A DNA stretch of 64,000 nucleotides from Promicromonospora sukumoe 327MFSha3.1. Lineage in GTDB: Bacteria > Actinomycetota > Actinomycetes > Actinomycetales > Cellulomonadaceae. A model generated the notes under the pieces. It made no database searches. It was not told the DNA's origin and saw only the letters and a program-made list of their open reading frames with translations. A program made the translations under genes and the position numbers. The stretch is from assembly GCF_000385135.1 (NCBI RefSeq), contig NZ_ARQM01000013.1, positions 1 to 64,000 of the forward strand. Reading direction: 5' to 3'. Within the stretch, counting starts at the first letter, position 1. Each line of letters starts with the position of its first letter. Positions 1 through 7,691 of the stretch are shown here, in pieces.

Positions 1-575
1 GAGTCCAGGTTGCCCGTCGGCTCGTCCGCGAACACGACGTCCGGCTGCGCGATCAGCGCACGCGCGATCGCGACCCGCTGCTGCTGACCACCGGAGAGCT
101 CACCCGGACGGTGCGTCAACCGACCCGACAACCCCAGGGTCTCGACCAGCGTGTCCAGCCACGCCCGGTCCGTGGTCGCGCCGGCCAGCTCGACCGGCAG
201 CGTGATGTTCTGCTCCGCGGTGAACATCGGCAACAGGTTGAACTGCTGGAACACGAACCCGATCCGGTCCCGCCGCAGCTTCGTCAGCGCCTTGTCGCTC
301 AGCCCGGTGATCTCGGTCTCCCCGAGGAACGCCTGCCCACCCGTGGCCGAGTCCAGCCCGGCCAGCAGGTGCATCAGCGTCGACTTACCCGACCCCGACG
401 GGCCCATGATCGCGGTGAACCGGCCCTGCTCGAAGTCCACGTCCACGCCGTCCAGAGCGCGCACGATCGCCTCGCCCTTGCCGTACGTCTTGGTCAGGTT
501 GCGGGCCCGTACGGCGTGGGGGCGGCCTGACGCCGGGGCCGGCCGGCCCGCCGGGACGTACACGGTGGTGTCCAC
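1..575 (-). CDS. ABC transporter ATP-binding protein, MacB/LolD type (3' end cut off)
   Basis: ATPase subunit of an ABC transporter of the MacB/LolD/FtsE group. Such proteins usually energise a FtsX/MacB-like permease that exports lipids or peptides or transmits force across the membrane. Read on the minus strand it shows Walker A (GPSGSGKS), a Q-loop (FVFQQFNLLP), the ABC signature (LSGGQQQRVAIARAL) and Walker B (VVFADEPTGNLDS). The window ends straight after Walker B, so the D-loop, H-loop and stop are missing. The start is GTG at 575, with a GAGGAG box about seven bases before it; the N-terminus has a short Pro/Ala-rich lead before the core. The permease should lie just beyond the left edge. 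The substrate cannot be read from the sequence. Confidence 0.93.
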   Translation of the reverse strand, partial: MDTTVYVPAGRPAPASGRPHAVRARNLTKTYGKGEAIVRALDGVDVDFEQGRFTAIMGPSGSGKSTLMHLLAGLDSATGGQAFLGETEITGLSDKALTKLRRDRIGFVFQQFNLLPMFTAEQNITLPVELAGATTDRAWLDTLVETLGLSGRLTHRPGELSGGQQQRVAIARALIAQPDVVFADEPTGNLD

Positions 576-946
576 GAGATTCTCCTCGGTCGATGACGCT
601 GCGGGGTGCTGCGGGCGGGTCGCCGGCGGCGGCCCGCACCGGGTGACGTGGCACGGAGTGCTCCGTGCACGGCCCGGAAGTGGTCCGGCCTTCCCGGGTA
701 TGGACCCCGGTTCGGCCGGCGTCATCGAACCTACGGAGCCGGGGGCCGGGTGAACATCGGGCGTCGGCCTGATCCTTCCCTGGCCGTGTCATCCCCCGGT
801 CGTACGTCTCGTCAGCCCCGGGTAGGGGCAGTCCCCCAGGGGTTGTGCCCCAGAGAGCGCGACGAACGGCCTGTGGAAACAGGGTTTGTGCACAGAAACC
901 CTGGTCAGAGCCCTGACCATGAGCGCACTGCGGGGAGGCTGGGGGC
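576..946. promoter_or_regulatory. Divergent intergenic region with three inverted repeats
   Basis: This 371-base gap separates the ABC ATPase from the FtsK-type gene, and I see no gene in it. It holds three inverted repeats: GCACGGAG-TG-CTCCGTGC (651-668), CAGGGTTT-N8-AAACCCTG (880-903) and GGTCAG-N4-CTGACC (903-918). The first is compact and symmetric, as expected of a dimeric regulator site near the ABC promoter. The last two abut, lie 28-66 bases before the FtsK-type start, and could form a leader hairpin. No function is demonstrated. Confidence 0.4.
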
Positions 947-3900
947 ATGACCGCTACCTCGTCGTCCGACGGCGCCGTACGCATGACCCTGCACCCGGGC
1001 GAGGACGTGCTCGTGCGGCCAGGGGTGCGCCTCGGCGACGTGCGCGTGCCCCTCGCCGCGCTGCTGCGCCGCCCGGAGCTGCGGTGGGCGACGCTCACGG
1101 CCGACGGGGTGCGGGTGGCGGACGAGCAGGTGGTCGGCGAGCGGCCGCTGCTGCCCGGGGCGGTGCTGGGGGTGGGGGTTTCGCCGGGTGTGGTGCTGGG
1201 AGTGGGGCCGGCACCGGAGGTGGAGGCGGGGCCGGGCGGGGTCGGCGGCGCTGATCGTCGGGGCGGGCTCGACGCGCCGTGGCTGGTGGTGCGGGCGACC
1301 GGGCCCGACGCCGGCACGGTGGTCGGCACCCGTGGGCCGTGGGCCGCGCTCCGTCGCTGGGTTCGCCTACGGGGTGGGGGACGTCTCGCGATCCGCCGGT
1401 CGCGGGGACCGGCGGCCTGGCTCGCGCCGCCTCCGGAGGCCGCGGCGAACGGCCTGTCCTGGCCGCTCGTCCTCCTGCCCGCCGTCGCGTCACTGATTCT
1501 CGCGGCTGTGCTGCGTCAGCCCGTCCTGGCAATGTTCGCGCTGGTCAGCCTGGTTGTGGCAGCCCCGCAGCTGCGCGCCGCCCGGCAGCGTGGGGCGGGT
1601 ACGGGCACGGTGCGGAACGGGGCGCGGGCGCTGCCCGGTCCGGCTCGGCTCCTGGCATTCGCGCACGCGGCGCTCCACGTCTCCCCGGCCGCGTGGGCGG
1701 CGGCGCGGGACGCCGGGGCCGCCGCCCGGGCCCGCGCCGCGAGGTCCGTCGGCGCGGGCCCTGTCGCGGGACCCGGCCTTCCGTCCGCGCCGGACGATCC
1801 GCTGGCGGCCCTGCTGCACGACGGCGCCGTCGCCGTGCTCGGCCCCGCGGACCTGGCCCGCTCGGTCGCCCGCGCGCTCGTCGCGGGCCTCGCCGTGCGC
1901 GGGGCCTCGGTGCGGCTCGCCGACGACGGTCAGTCAGCGGCCTGGTCCGCGGGCTGGTCCTGGCTCCGCTGGCTCCCCGAGGGCGGACCGCGGGTGCTGG
2001 TGGTCGACGGGTCCCCCGCGCCCTTCGGGCCGGCGCCCGCGGGACCCGTGGCGTCCCGCGGCGCGGGCGCGGTCACCGGAGCACCGGCGTCCGACGCCGC
2101 GCCGAGCGCCGTCGTGTCCGTCGGCGTCGTCCTGCCCGGCTGTCGCGCCGTGGTGCAGGTCCTGAACGCGCGCCGGGTCCGGATCACCGGGCCGGACGGG
2201 GCCACGCGCGCCGTGCCGCTCGTCGGCGTCAGTGCCGGCTGGGCGGAACGGCTGGCCCGGCTGCTCGCCGGCGCCGCCTGGCTCGGCCGCACGGCCGGCG
2301 CGCTCGGGAGTACCCGCACCGCGGACACGACCGGCCACCCCGACGGACCGGCCCCGCGCCCCGACGACTCCCGCCTGCCGGTCGCCGTGTCCCTGACCAG
2401 GGCGCACGGCGTCGACGAGGTGCCCGGGCCGCGTCAGGTCGCCATGCGCTGGGCGGCCGCGGACCACCGAGCAGACGCCGCCGGGCGGGCGCGTGCCGAC
2501 CGCCGGACGGGCACCGACCAGCGGCCGGACGCCAAGGGGCGGGCGGGTGCCGGCGGCTGGGCCGTGCCGCTCGGCCTCGATGCGGACGGCGCACCGGTGC
2601 TGCTGGACCTGGTCCGCGACGGGCCGCACCTGCTCGTCGCGGGCACCACCGGGTCGGGCAAGTCGGAGCTGCTGCAGACGCTCGTGCTCGGGCTCGCCCT
2701 GGCCCGGTCGCCCGCCGAGCTCGCGCTGGTGCTGGTCGACTTCAAGGGCGGCGCGAGCCTCGGCGTGTGCGGCCGGCTGCCGCACGTGGTCGGCCGGGTG
2801 ACCGACCTCGAACCCGGCCTGGCTGCCCGCGCGCTCACCGGCCTGCGTGCGGAGCTGCGCCGTCGGGAGCGGGTCCTGGCCGCGCACGGCGTGGCGGACG
2901 TCGTCGCCCTCGCTCCCGGCGTGCTGCCCCGGCTGGTCGTGGTGATCGACGAGTTCCGCGCGCTGGCGGACGACCTGCCCGCGTTCCTGCCGGGCCTGCT
3001 CCGGATCGCGGCGCAGGGCCGGTCGCTCGGGGTGCACCTGGTGCTCGCCACGCAGCGGCCGGGCGGCGCCGTCGGCCCCGACCTGCGCGCGAACGTCAGC
3101 GCGCGCATCGCGCTCCGGGTCACGGAACCCCTGGAGTCGCGCGACGTCGTCGACGACGCGGCCGCCGCGCGGATCCCGGCCAGGACGCCGGGGCGTGCCG
3201 TGCTGCGGCTCGGGACCGCGCCGCCCGTGGTGTTCCAGTGCGCGCACGCCACGGCGTCGCCCGAGGCCCGCCTGCCGCTGGTCCGCCGCGCCCCGGCAGC
3301 ACAGCACGAGCATTCGCCGGAGCCAGGTCTGGTGTCGGATTCGGCGCTCGGCCCGGACGTCGCGACCCTCGTGGTCGACGCCGTCGGCGGAGCCGCGGAG
3401 TCCCTGGACCTGCGCCCCGGCCCGCCGCCGTGGCTGCCCCCGCTCCCCCGGTCGGCCGGGTCCGCCGACCTGCCGCCGGCCACCCGCCGGGACCGGGGCG
3501 GCCTGGTGCTCGCGCTGGGCGACGACCCCGACGCCCAGCGCCGCACCACGGTCGCCTGGCACCCGGCGGCCGGTCACCTCGCGATCCTGGGCCGGGCCCG
3601 CTCGGGCCGGACCACCGCGCTGGTCACCCTCGCCCTGGCCGCCCTGCGCCAGGGCTGGACCGTGCACGGCATCACCCGGGACGACGCCGCGCTGGCCCCG
3701 CTGCGGCACCACCCGGGCTACGCAGGGACGAGCTACCCGGACGACGCCGGGACCCTCGACGCCCTGCTGTCCGCCGGCACCGGGGCGACCCGCCCCGACC
3801 ACCCCGGCACGCTCGTCCTGGTCGACGGCGTCGAGGACGTCCGCGGCGCTCTCCCGCTCGCCGCGCTGCGCTCGGGGGTCGTGCTCGCCGTCACGGCGGA

Positions 3901-4183
3901 CGGCCCGTCGGTCGGTGGCCTGGCCGCGCGCATCGGGCCGCGCCTGGTGCTGCTGGGCACCGACCGCGCGGCCGACGTCATGCTCGGGGCGCCCGCGCTG
4001 CTCGCGGGTGCGGGCGGGCCGCCGGGCCGAGCGGCGTGGTGCGACCGCGGGGACCCGGTGCTGTGCCAGGTCCTGGAACCGGAGCTCGGCCCGCCGCACC
4101 GGCCGCACACGCCGCGCAGGCCGCGCGCGCTCAGTCCTCCGAGCGCGTCCCCGACGTCGCCTCTACCACGGACGGCGTCATGA
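947..4183 (+). CDS. FtsK/SpoIIIE-domain ATPase, EccC/EssC-like
   Basis: Large membrane-anchored ATPase of 1078 residues in the FtsK/SpoIIIE-HerA superfamily. It most resembles the type VII secretion ATPases (EccC/EssC) of actinobacteria rather than the septal DNA pump, because it lacks the gamma winged helix. The N-terminal 110 residues look like a small beta-rich, FHA-like sensor. Two hydrophobic segments follow around residues 170-215. The first ATPase domain has Walker A GTTGSGKS (566-573), Walker B VLVDFKGG and VVVIDEFRAL. A second, degenerate ATPase domain carries GRARSGRTT (882-890), with Arg where Lys is expected. The ATG at 947 lies six bases after a GAGGCT box. No ESX effector or EccB/EccD partner lies in this window, so a secretion role is inferred. 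Confidence 0.85.
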   Translation: MTATSSSDGAVRMTLHPGEDVLVRPGVRLGDVRVPLAALLRRPELRWATLTADGVRVADEQVVGERPLLPGAVLGVGVSPGVVLGVGPAPEVEAGPGGVGGADRRGGLDAPWLVVRATGPDAGTVVGTRGPWAALRRWVRLRGGGRLAIRRSRGPAAWLAPPPEAAANGLSWPLVLLPAVASLILAAVLRQPVLAMFALVSLVVAAPQLRAARQRGAGTGTVRNGARALPGPARLLAFAHAALHVSPAAWAAARDAGAAARARAARSVGAGPVAGPGLPSAPDDPLAALLHDGAVAVLGPADLARSVARALVAGLAVRGASVRLADDGQSAAWSAGWSWLRWLPEGGPRVLVVDGSPAPFGPAPAGPVASRGAGAVTGAPASDAAPSAVVSVGVVLPGCRAVVQVLNARRVRITGPDGATRAVPLVGVSAGWAERLARLLAGAAWLGRTAGALGSTRTADTTGHPDGPAPRPDDSRLPVAVSLTRAHGVDEVPGPRQVAMRWAAADHRADAAGRARADRRTGTDQRPDAKGRAGAGGWAVPLGLDADGAPVLLDLVRDGPHLLVAGTTGSGKSELLQTLVLGLALARSPAELALVLVDFKGGASLGVCGRLPHVVGRVTDLEPGLAARALTGLRAELRRRERVLAAHGVADVVALAPGVLPRLVVVIDEFRALADDLPAFLPGLLRIAAQGRSLGVHLVLATQRPGGAVGPDLRANVSARIALRVTEPLESRDVVDDAAAARIPARTPGRAVLRLGTAPPVVFQCAHATASPEARLPLVRRAPAAQHEHSPEPGLVSDSALGPDVATLVVDAVGGAAESLDLRPGPPPWLPPLPRSAGSADLPPATRRDRGGLVLALGDDPDAQRRTTVAWHPAAGHLAILGRARSGRTTALVTLALAALRQGWTVHGITRDDAALAPLRHHPGYAGTSYPDDAGTLDALLSAGTGATRPDHPGTLVLVDGVEDVRGALPLAALRSGVVLAVTADGPSVGGLAARIGPRLVLLGTDRAADVMLGAPALLAGAGGPPGRAAWCDRGDPVLCQVLEPELGPPHRPHTPRRPRALSPPSASPTSPLPRTAS

Positions 4184-4553
4184 GCAGGACGCCCACGGCC
4201 ACCGCGATGACGAGGGCGGCCCAGCCACCCGCGACGGCGGGGCCGCCGCCGCTGCCGATCGCCGCGATCGATCCGATGATCTGGAAGAGCTGCCAGGTCA
4301 CGATAGGTCCGCGACCAGATCGGCGACCTGCGAGAAGTGCCCGACAGCACACAACGAGAACCCAGGCCACACCCAGGAGGAAGAGAACCAGAAAGAGGCT
4401 CACTCCTACCGACATGGAACCGCCCGTAAGGAGTTCGCCAAGTAACACCACGGCGAATGCAACGAGGCCGATCACTTCGACCAGGACGCCGATCACGAGG
4501 GCACGAAGAAACGCCGGGACACGAGGCGCGAAAAAGGCTTCCAGTACGGGCAC
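4131..4553 (-). CDS. Small integral membrane protein
   Basis: 140-residue hydrophobic protein with three or four predicted membrane spans (about residues 15-45, 50-70, 85-105 and 108-128) and a short charged tail. I do not recognise a family. It converges on the FtsK-type gene and overlaps its last 53 bases. The GTG start at 4553 has no ribosome-binding site, but TATCCT lies eight bases upstream on the coding strand, so it may be translated from a leaderless transcript. The opposite strand here encodes the Pro/Arg-rich end of the FtsK-type protein, which is less constrained. Confidence 0.65.
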   Translation of the reverse strand: MPVLEAFFAPRVPAFLRALVIGVLVEVIGLVAFAVVLLGELLTGGSMSVGVSLFLVLFLLGVAWVLVVCCRALLAGRRSGRGPIVTWQLFQIIGSIAAIGSGGGPAVAGGWAALVIAVAVGVLLMTPSVVEATSGTRSED

Positions 4554-4642
4554 GACGAACTAGGATACTGGTGCGACGGGTATTCACAATAGTGTGACGG
4601 ATACCTCAGGGTTCATGGCTGAGAAACTTCGCCGTAACCCCT

Positions 4643-4658
4643 TGTGCGAGCGTTCACG
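4643..4658. promoter_or_regulatory. Candidate CRP/Rv3676-type site upstream of whiB1
   Basis: TGTGC-GAGCGT-TCACG matches eight of ten defined positions of the CRP consensus TGTGA-N6-TCACA. It sits about 190 bases before whiB1. In mycobacteria whiB1 is known to be controlled by the cAMP receptor protein Rv3676, so a site here fits. A second TGTGAAC lies at 4663-4669, followed by a possible -10 box, TAGATG (4671-4676). Binding is inferred from sequence alone. Confidence 0.5.
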
Positions 4659-4840
4659 AGCGTGTGAACCTAGATGCAGCAATCCCACACACCCCCGAAC
4701 ACACCCCCGTCGGTCGCCGCCTAGCGCTCAGGGATCGGAAAACGATCCACAACCAGACCTGCGCGCCCCAGACGCACGACGACGATGCTCCCTAGTGGCG
4801 AGCCGGACGGTGGGAAGTTCCTTCCAAGGAGTACGTGACC

Positions 4841-5089
4841 ATGGACTGGCGCCACCGCGCAGCATGCCTCGAAGAGGACCCCGAGCTGTTCTTCCCCATC
4901 GGCAACACGGGCCCCGCCCTGTTGCAGATCGAGGAGGCCAAGGCCGTGTGCCGTCGCTGCGACGTAGTCGACACCTGCCTCAAGTGGGCAATCGAGTCCG
5001 GCCAGGATGCCGGCGTCTGGGGCGGCATGAGCGAGGACGAGCGCCGTGCGCTCAAGCGCCGCACCGCGCGCGCTCGCCGCGCCGGCTGA
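4841..5089 (+). CDS. whiB1: WhiB1-type iron-sulfur transcription factor
   Basis: 82-residue WhiB-family regulator, nearly colinear with mycobacterial WhiB1. Four cysteines in C-N(n)-C-X2-C-X5-C order (AACLEED, then VCRRCDVVDTCLKW) bind a [4Fe-4S] cluster that senses NO. The GVWGG turn and a basic C-terminus (ERRALKRRTARARR) follow, the latter being the DNA-binding part. The ATG at 4841 is preferred because AAGGAG lies nine bases ahead and homologues begin MDWRH; an in-frame GTG at 4835 is too close to that box. Promoter features more than 150 bases upstream suggest a long leader. Neighbour pdtaS keeps the whiB1-pdtaS order known in mycobacteria (Rv3219-Rv3220c). Confidence 0.96.
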   Translation: MDWRHRAACLEEDPELFFPIGNTGPALLQIEEAKAVCRRCDVVDTCLKWAIESGQDAGVWGGMSEDERRALKRRTARARRAG

Positions 5090-5183
5090 CCCGACGGCAC
5101 AGCACCACCCAGCACAGCAGTTCTTCGCGAGCCGCGCCTGAGCACTCCCCCTCCGCCCAGGCGTGGCTCGCGGCTTTTCCCTG

Positions 5184-5229
5184 CGTGTCAGACGTACAGA
5201 TCACCTGGGTGCCCTGTACGTCTGACACG
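5184..5229. repeat. Dispersed palindrome, copy 1 (whiB1/pdtaS terminator)
   Basis: Inverted repeat with perfect 16-base arms, CGTGTCAGACGTACAG and its complement, around a 14-base centre containing TCACC/GGTG. It lies between the convergent whiB1 and pdtaS genes and ends 11 bases before the pdtaS stop, as expected of a bidirectional terminator. The same design recurs at 24253, 27499, 40385 and 60731. Confidence 0.85.
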
Positions 5230-5240
5230 TAGGGGCGGGT

Positions 5241-6731
5241 TCAGGCGCGGGCGGGCTCCGCCACGCGCAGCACGAGCTGCAGCACCACCTCGGTGCCGCC
5301 GCCCTCGCGGGCGGACCACTCGATGGTCCCGCCGAGCTCGTTGGTGACCAGCGTGCGCACGATCTGCGTGCCCAGGCCGCTGCCGGGCCCGCGCCCGCCG
5401 GCGCCGCCGTTCTCGGGCAGCCCCACGCCGTCGTCCGCGACGACCACCCGCAGGTCGGAGTTCTCGCGCTCGACGACGATCTCGACCGTGCCCGAGGCGC
5501 GGCCCACGAACCCGTGCTCCACCGCGTTGGTGACCAGCTCCGTGAGCACCAGGGCGAGCGGTGTCGCGTCCTGGGCGGGCACCATGCCGAACGAGCCGGT
5601 GCGCACGGTGCGGACCGACGTGTCGGCCGAGGCTACGTCGGCGGTGAGGCGCAGCGCCCGGCCCACCATGTCGTCGAGCTCGACCTGCTCGTCGAGCGTC
5701 TGCGAGAGGCTCTCGTGCACCAGCGCGATCGTGGACACGCGCCGCATGGCCTCCTCCAGCGCCTCCTTGGCCGCCGGCACGTCCATGCGCCGGGCCTGCA
5801 GCCTCAGCAGCGCGGCCACGGTCTGCAGGTTGTTCTTCACGCGGTGGTGGATCTCGCGGATCGTCGCGTCCTTGGTGATCAGCTCGCGCTCGCGCCGGCG
5901 CAGCTCGGACACGTCGCGGCACAGCAGCACGGCGCCGATGCGCTGCCCGCGGTCGGTCAGCGGCATCGCGCGCAGCGACAGGGACACCCCGTGCGCCTCG
6001 ATGTCGGTGCGCCAGGGGGCACGCCCCATCACCACGAGCGGCAGCGACTCGTCCACGGGCTGGAGCTGCTCCACCATGTCCGCCGTCACCTCGACGAGCG
6101 ACTGCCCCACGAGCGGGCCGATCACACCGAGCCGGTGGAAGCACGACAGCGCGTTCGGGCTCGCGTACAGCACCTCGCCCTCGGAGTTGAGCCGGATCAG
6201 GCCGTCGCCCACGCGGGGCGCGCCCCGGCGCGAGCCGGTCGCGGCGTTCGGCAGGGGGAACTCGCCCCGCGGGATCATCGCGACGAGGTCGTCGGCCGCC
6301 TCGACGTAGTTCAGCTCCAGGCGCGACGGCGTCCGCCCGGACCCGAGGTTGGTCTGCCGCGCGATCACGGCGACCGCGGTGTCCTTGTGTACCACCGGGA
6401 TCGCCTCCTCGCGGACGGCGTACGCCCCGAACCAGCGGGGCTCCCGAGCGCGCTGCGCCTTCGCCTCGGCCATCGCCTTGGCCAGCTGCGGGCGCTGCCC
6501 CTCGGGCGCGAACGAGCCGACGACGTCGTCGTAGTGCACCGTCGCGCCCGTCGAGGGCCGACACTGCGCGATCGCGACGAACCGCCCGTCGTCGGTCGGC
6601 AGCCACAGCACGAGGTCGGCGAACGCGAGGTCCGAGACCACCTGCCAGTCACCGACCAGGAGATGCAGCCACTCCACGTCGGCCGGCTCGAGGTCGGCGT
6701 GCTCAAGGATCAGGTCACTCATGGCGGACAC
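5241..6731 (-). CDS. pdtaS: Sensor histidine kinase PdtaS
   Basis: Soluble histidine kinase of 496 residues, orthologous in architecture to PdtaS of M. tuberculosis. PdtaS phosphorylates the RNA-binding antiterminator PdtaR. Domains in order are GAF-like (about 10-130), PAS (about 165-280, with VGDGLIRLNSEGEVLYASPN), a HisKA_2 dimerisation helix with IHHRVKNNLQTVAALL (phosphoacceptor His295 or His296) and a HATPase domain (LVTNAVEHGF, DDGVGLP, GLGTQIV). No membrane span is present. The GTG at 6731 is chosen because the mycobacterial protein starts at the same point of the alignment and TAGGCT lies exactly six bases upstream, suggesting a leaderless message. pdtaR is not in the window. Confidence 0.95.
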   Translation of the reverse strand: MSAMSDLILEHADLEPADVEWLHLLVGDWQVVSDLAFADLVLWLPTDDGRFVAIAQCRPSTGATVHYDDVVGSFAPEGQRPQLAKAMAEAKAQRAREPRWFGAYAVREEAIPVVHKDTAVAVIARQTNLGSGRTPSRLELNYVEAADDLVAMIPRGEFPLPNAATGSRRGAPRVGDGLIRLNSEGEVLYASPNALSCFHRLGVIGPLVGQSLVEVTADMVEQLQPVDESLPLVVMGRAPWRTDIEAHGVSLSLRAMPLTDRGQRIGAVLLCRDVSELRRRERELITKDATIREIHHRVKNNLQTVAALLRLQARRMDVPAAKEALEEAMRRVSTIALVHESLSQTLDEQVELDDMVGRALRLTADVASADTSVRTVRTGSFGMVPAQDATPLALVLTELVTNAVEHGFVGRASGTVEIVVERENSDLRVVVADDGVGLPENGGAGGRGPGSGLGTQIVRTLVTNELGGTIEWSAREGGGTEVVLQLVLRVAEPARA

Positions 6732-6737
6732 GCGCCA

Positions 6738-6743
6738 AGCCTA
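6738..6743 (-). promoter_or_regulatory. Leaderless -10 box for pdtaS
   Basis: TAGGCT on the minus strand, followed by exactly six bases and the GTG start. No Shine-Dalgarno sequence lies in between. This fits the TANNNT actinobacterial -10 element with transcription beginning at the start codon. Confidence 0.6.
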
Positions 6744-6876
6744 TGTCGGAACCGCGCCGCGGCCCGGTGAGGCGTGGCACACCGGGGACCGGGCGCCCCT
6801 TCCGGATCGGTGGGGCACAACGCGTCGGTTAGAGTTCCCTCACCGGCATGCCCCGTCGGCGCGAGGAGGAGAGCCC

Positions 6877-7401
6877 GTGCACCTGACAGTGGACCTGACG
6901 TTCCCCGCAGACATCGACGACGTCTCCGCGATGCTCGCCGACGAGTCGTTCGTCCGCTGGCGCGCCCAGCGCTCCACCGGTTCGGTGAACGGCGTCGTCG
7001 AGCAGGCCGACGTGACGGGGACCGCGGCGGGCGGCTTCACCGTGGTGGTGCGCCGCACCCTGCCCACCGACATCATCCCCGTCCAGGCCCGCCCGTTCGT
7101 GGGCGCGCACCTGGAGATCCGTCAGGCCGAGGCGTGGGAGGCGGCCGCCGACGGCCGCCGCACCGGCACGGTGGCGGTCGAGATCCTGGGCGCACCCGTC
7201 CGGGTCACGGCCACCGCGGCCCTGACGGCGCTGCCCGACGGCGGCACGCGGCTCACCTACGCGGGCGACGTCCGCGCTACGGTTCCGCTGTTCGGCACCG
7301 TGATCGAGGAGGCGGCGGTCAGCGCCGTCCGCACCACCCTCGAGACCGAGGCCGAGGCGGGGCGCGACTGGCTCGCCGGCAAGCGCACGGGGACGGCCTG
7401 A
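6877..7401 (+). CDS. DUF2505 domain protein
   Basis: 174-residue protein of the DUF2505 family, a START/SRPBCC-like fold found mainly in actinobacteria. The alternating strand pattern VHLTVDLTFPADIDDVSAMLAD, followed by a long C-terminal helix (IEEAAVSAVRTTLETEAEAG), fits a lipid- or small-ligand-binding helix-grip fold. Its biochemical role is unknown. The GTG at 6877 follows a strong GAGGAG box by six bases. It is divergent from pdtaS with about 145 bases between starts. Confidence 0.85.
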   Translation: MHLTVDLTFPADIDDVSAMLADESFVRWRAQRSTGSVNGVVEQADVTGTAAGGFTVVVRRTLPTDIIPVQARPFVGAHLEIRQAEAWEAAADGRRTGTVAVEILGAPVRVTATAALTALPDGGTRLTYAGDVRATVPLFGTVIEEAAVSAVRTTLETEAEAGRDWLAGKRTGTA

Positions 7402-7691
7402 GCCGTCCCGCACCGGGCGCCCCTCCGGGCGTCCCCTGCCAGGACTCCGCTGGTCACCGCACCGGAACGCGCGGTACCTGCCGGTTCCTGACGAGTTCTT
7501 ATCCCTTCGACGCACGAGCACGGCATTTCAGACATCGTTTCGCAATTGGTACTTTACGTTCGTTCCATCTTGTTCGTTTTCGGGCGGCGAGGTGCTAGAA
7601 CCTGAGCGAACATTCGTGTCGGACGTGGACGAGTTTGTGCTCTGATATCGCTTTCACGCGTCGACACGCGCACCGACCACGAGGAGTACCA
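7402..7691 (+). promoter_or_regulatory. AT-richer promoter region of the first sugar-binding protein
   Basis: This 290-base gap holds no gene. From about 7500 the base composition becomes clearly less GC-rich, typical of a strong promoter. Possible elements are TTGTTC (7570), TAGAAC (7596), the palindrome CGAACATTCG (about 7607) and TGATAT (7643), but I cannot assign a -35/-10 pair with confidence. No GGGAGCGCTCCC operator occurs here, unlike the gap before the next gene. Confidence 0.4.

Noticed and set aside
651-668. CebR-type operator before the FtsK-like gene
   Set aside because: GCACGGAG-TG-CTCCGTGC lacks the GGGAGCGCTCCC core.
1279-4563. Alternative plus-strand frame overlapping the FtsK-type gene
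   Set aside because: The product is Arg/Ala/Pro-rich with no motifs, while the other frame has Walker A, Walker B and membrane spans.
4835-4840. GTG start for whiB1 two codons upstream
   Set aside because: It lies only four bases from the AAGGA box; the family starts with MDWRH and the ATG has proper spacing.
5184-5229. Operator for WhiB1 or PdtaS at the palindrome
   Set aside because: It lies at the 3' ends of both genes and recurs at unrelated gene ends, which fits a terminator or repeat rather than an operator.
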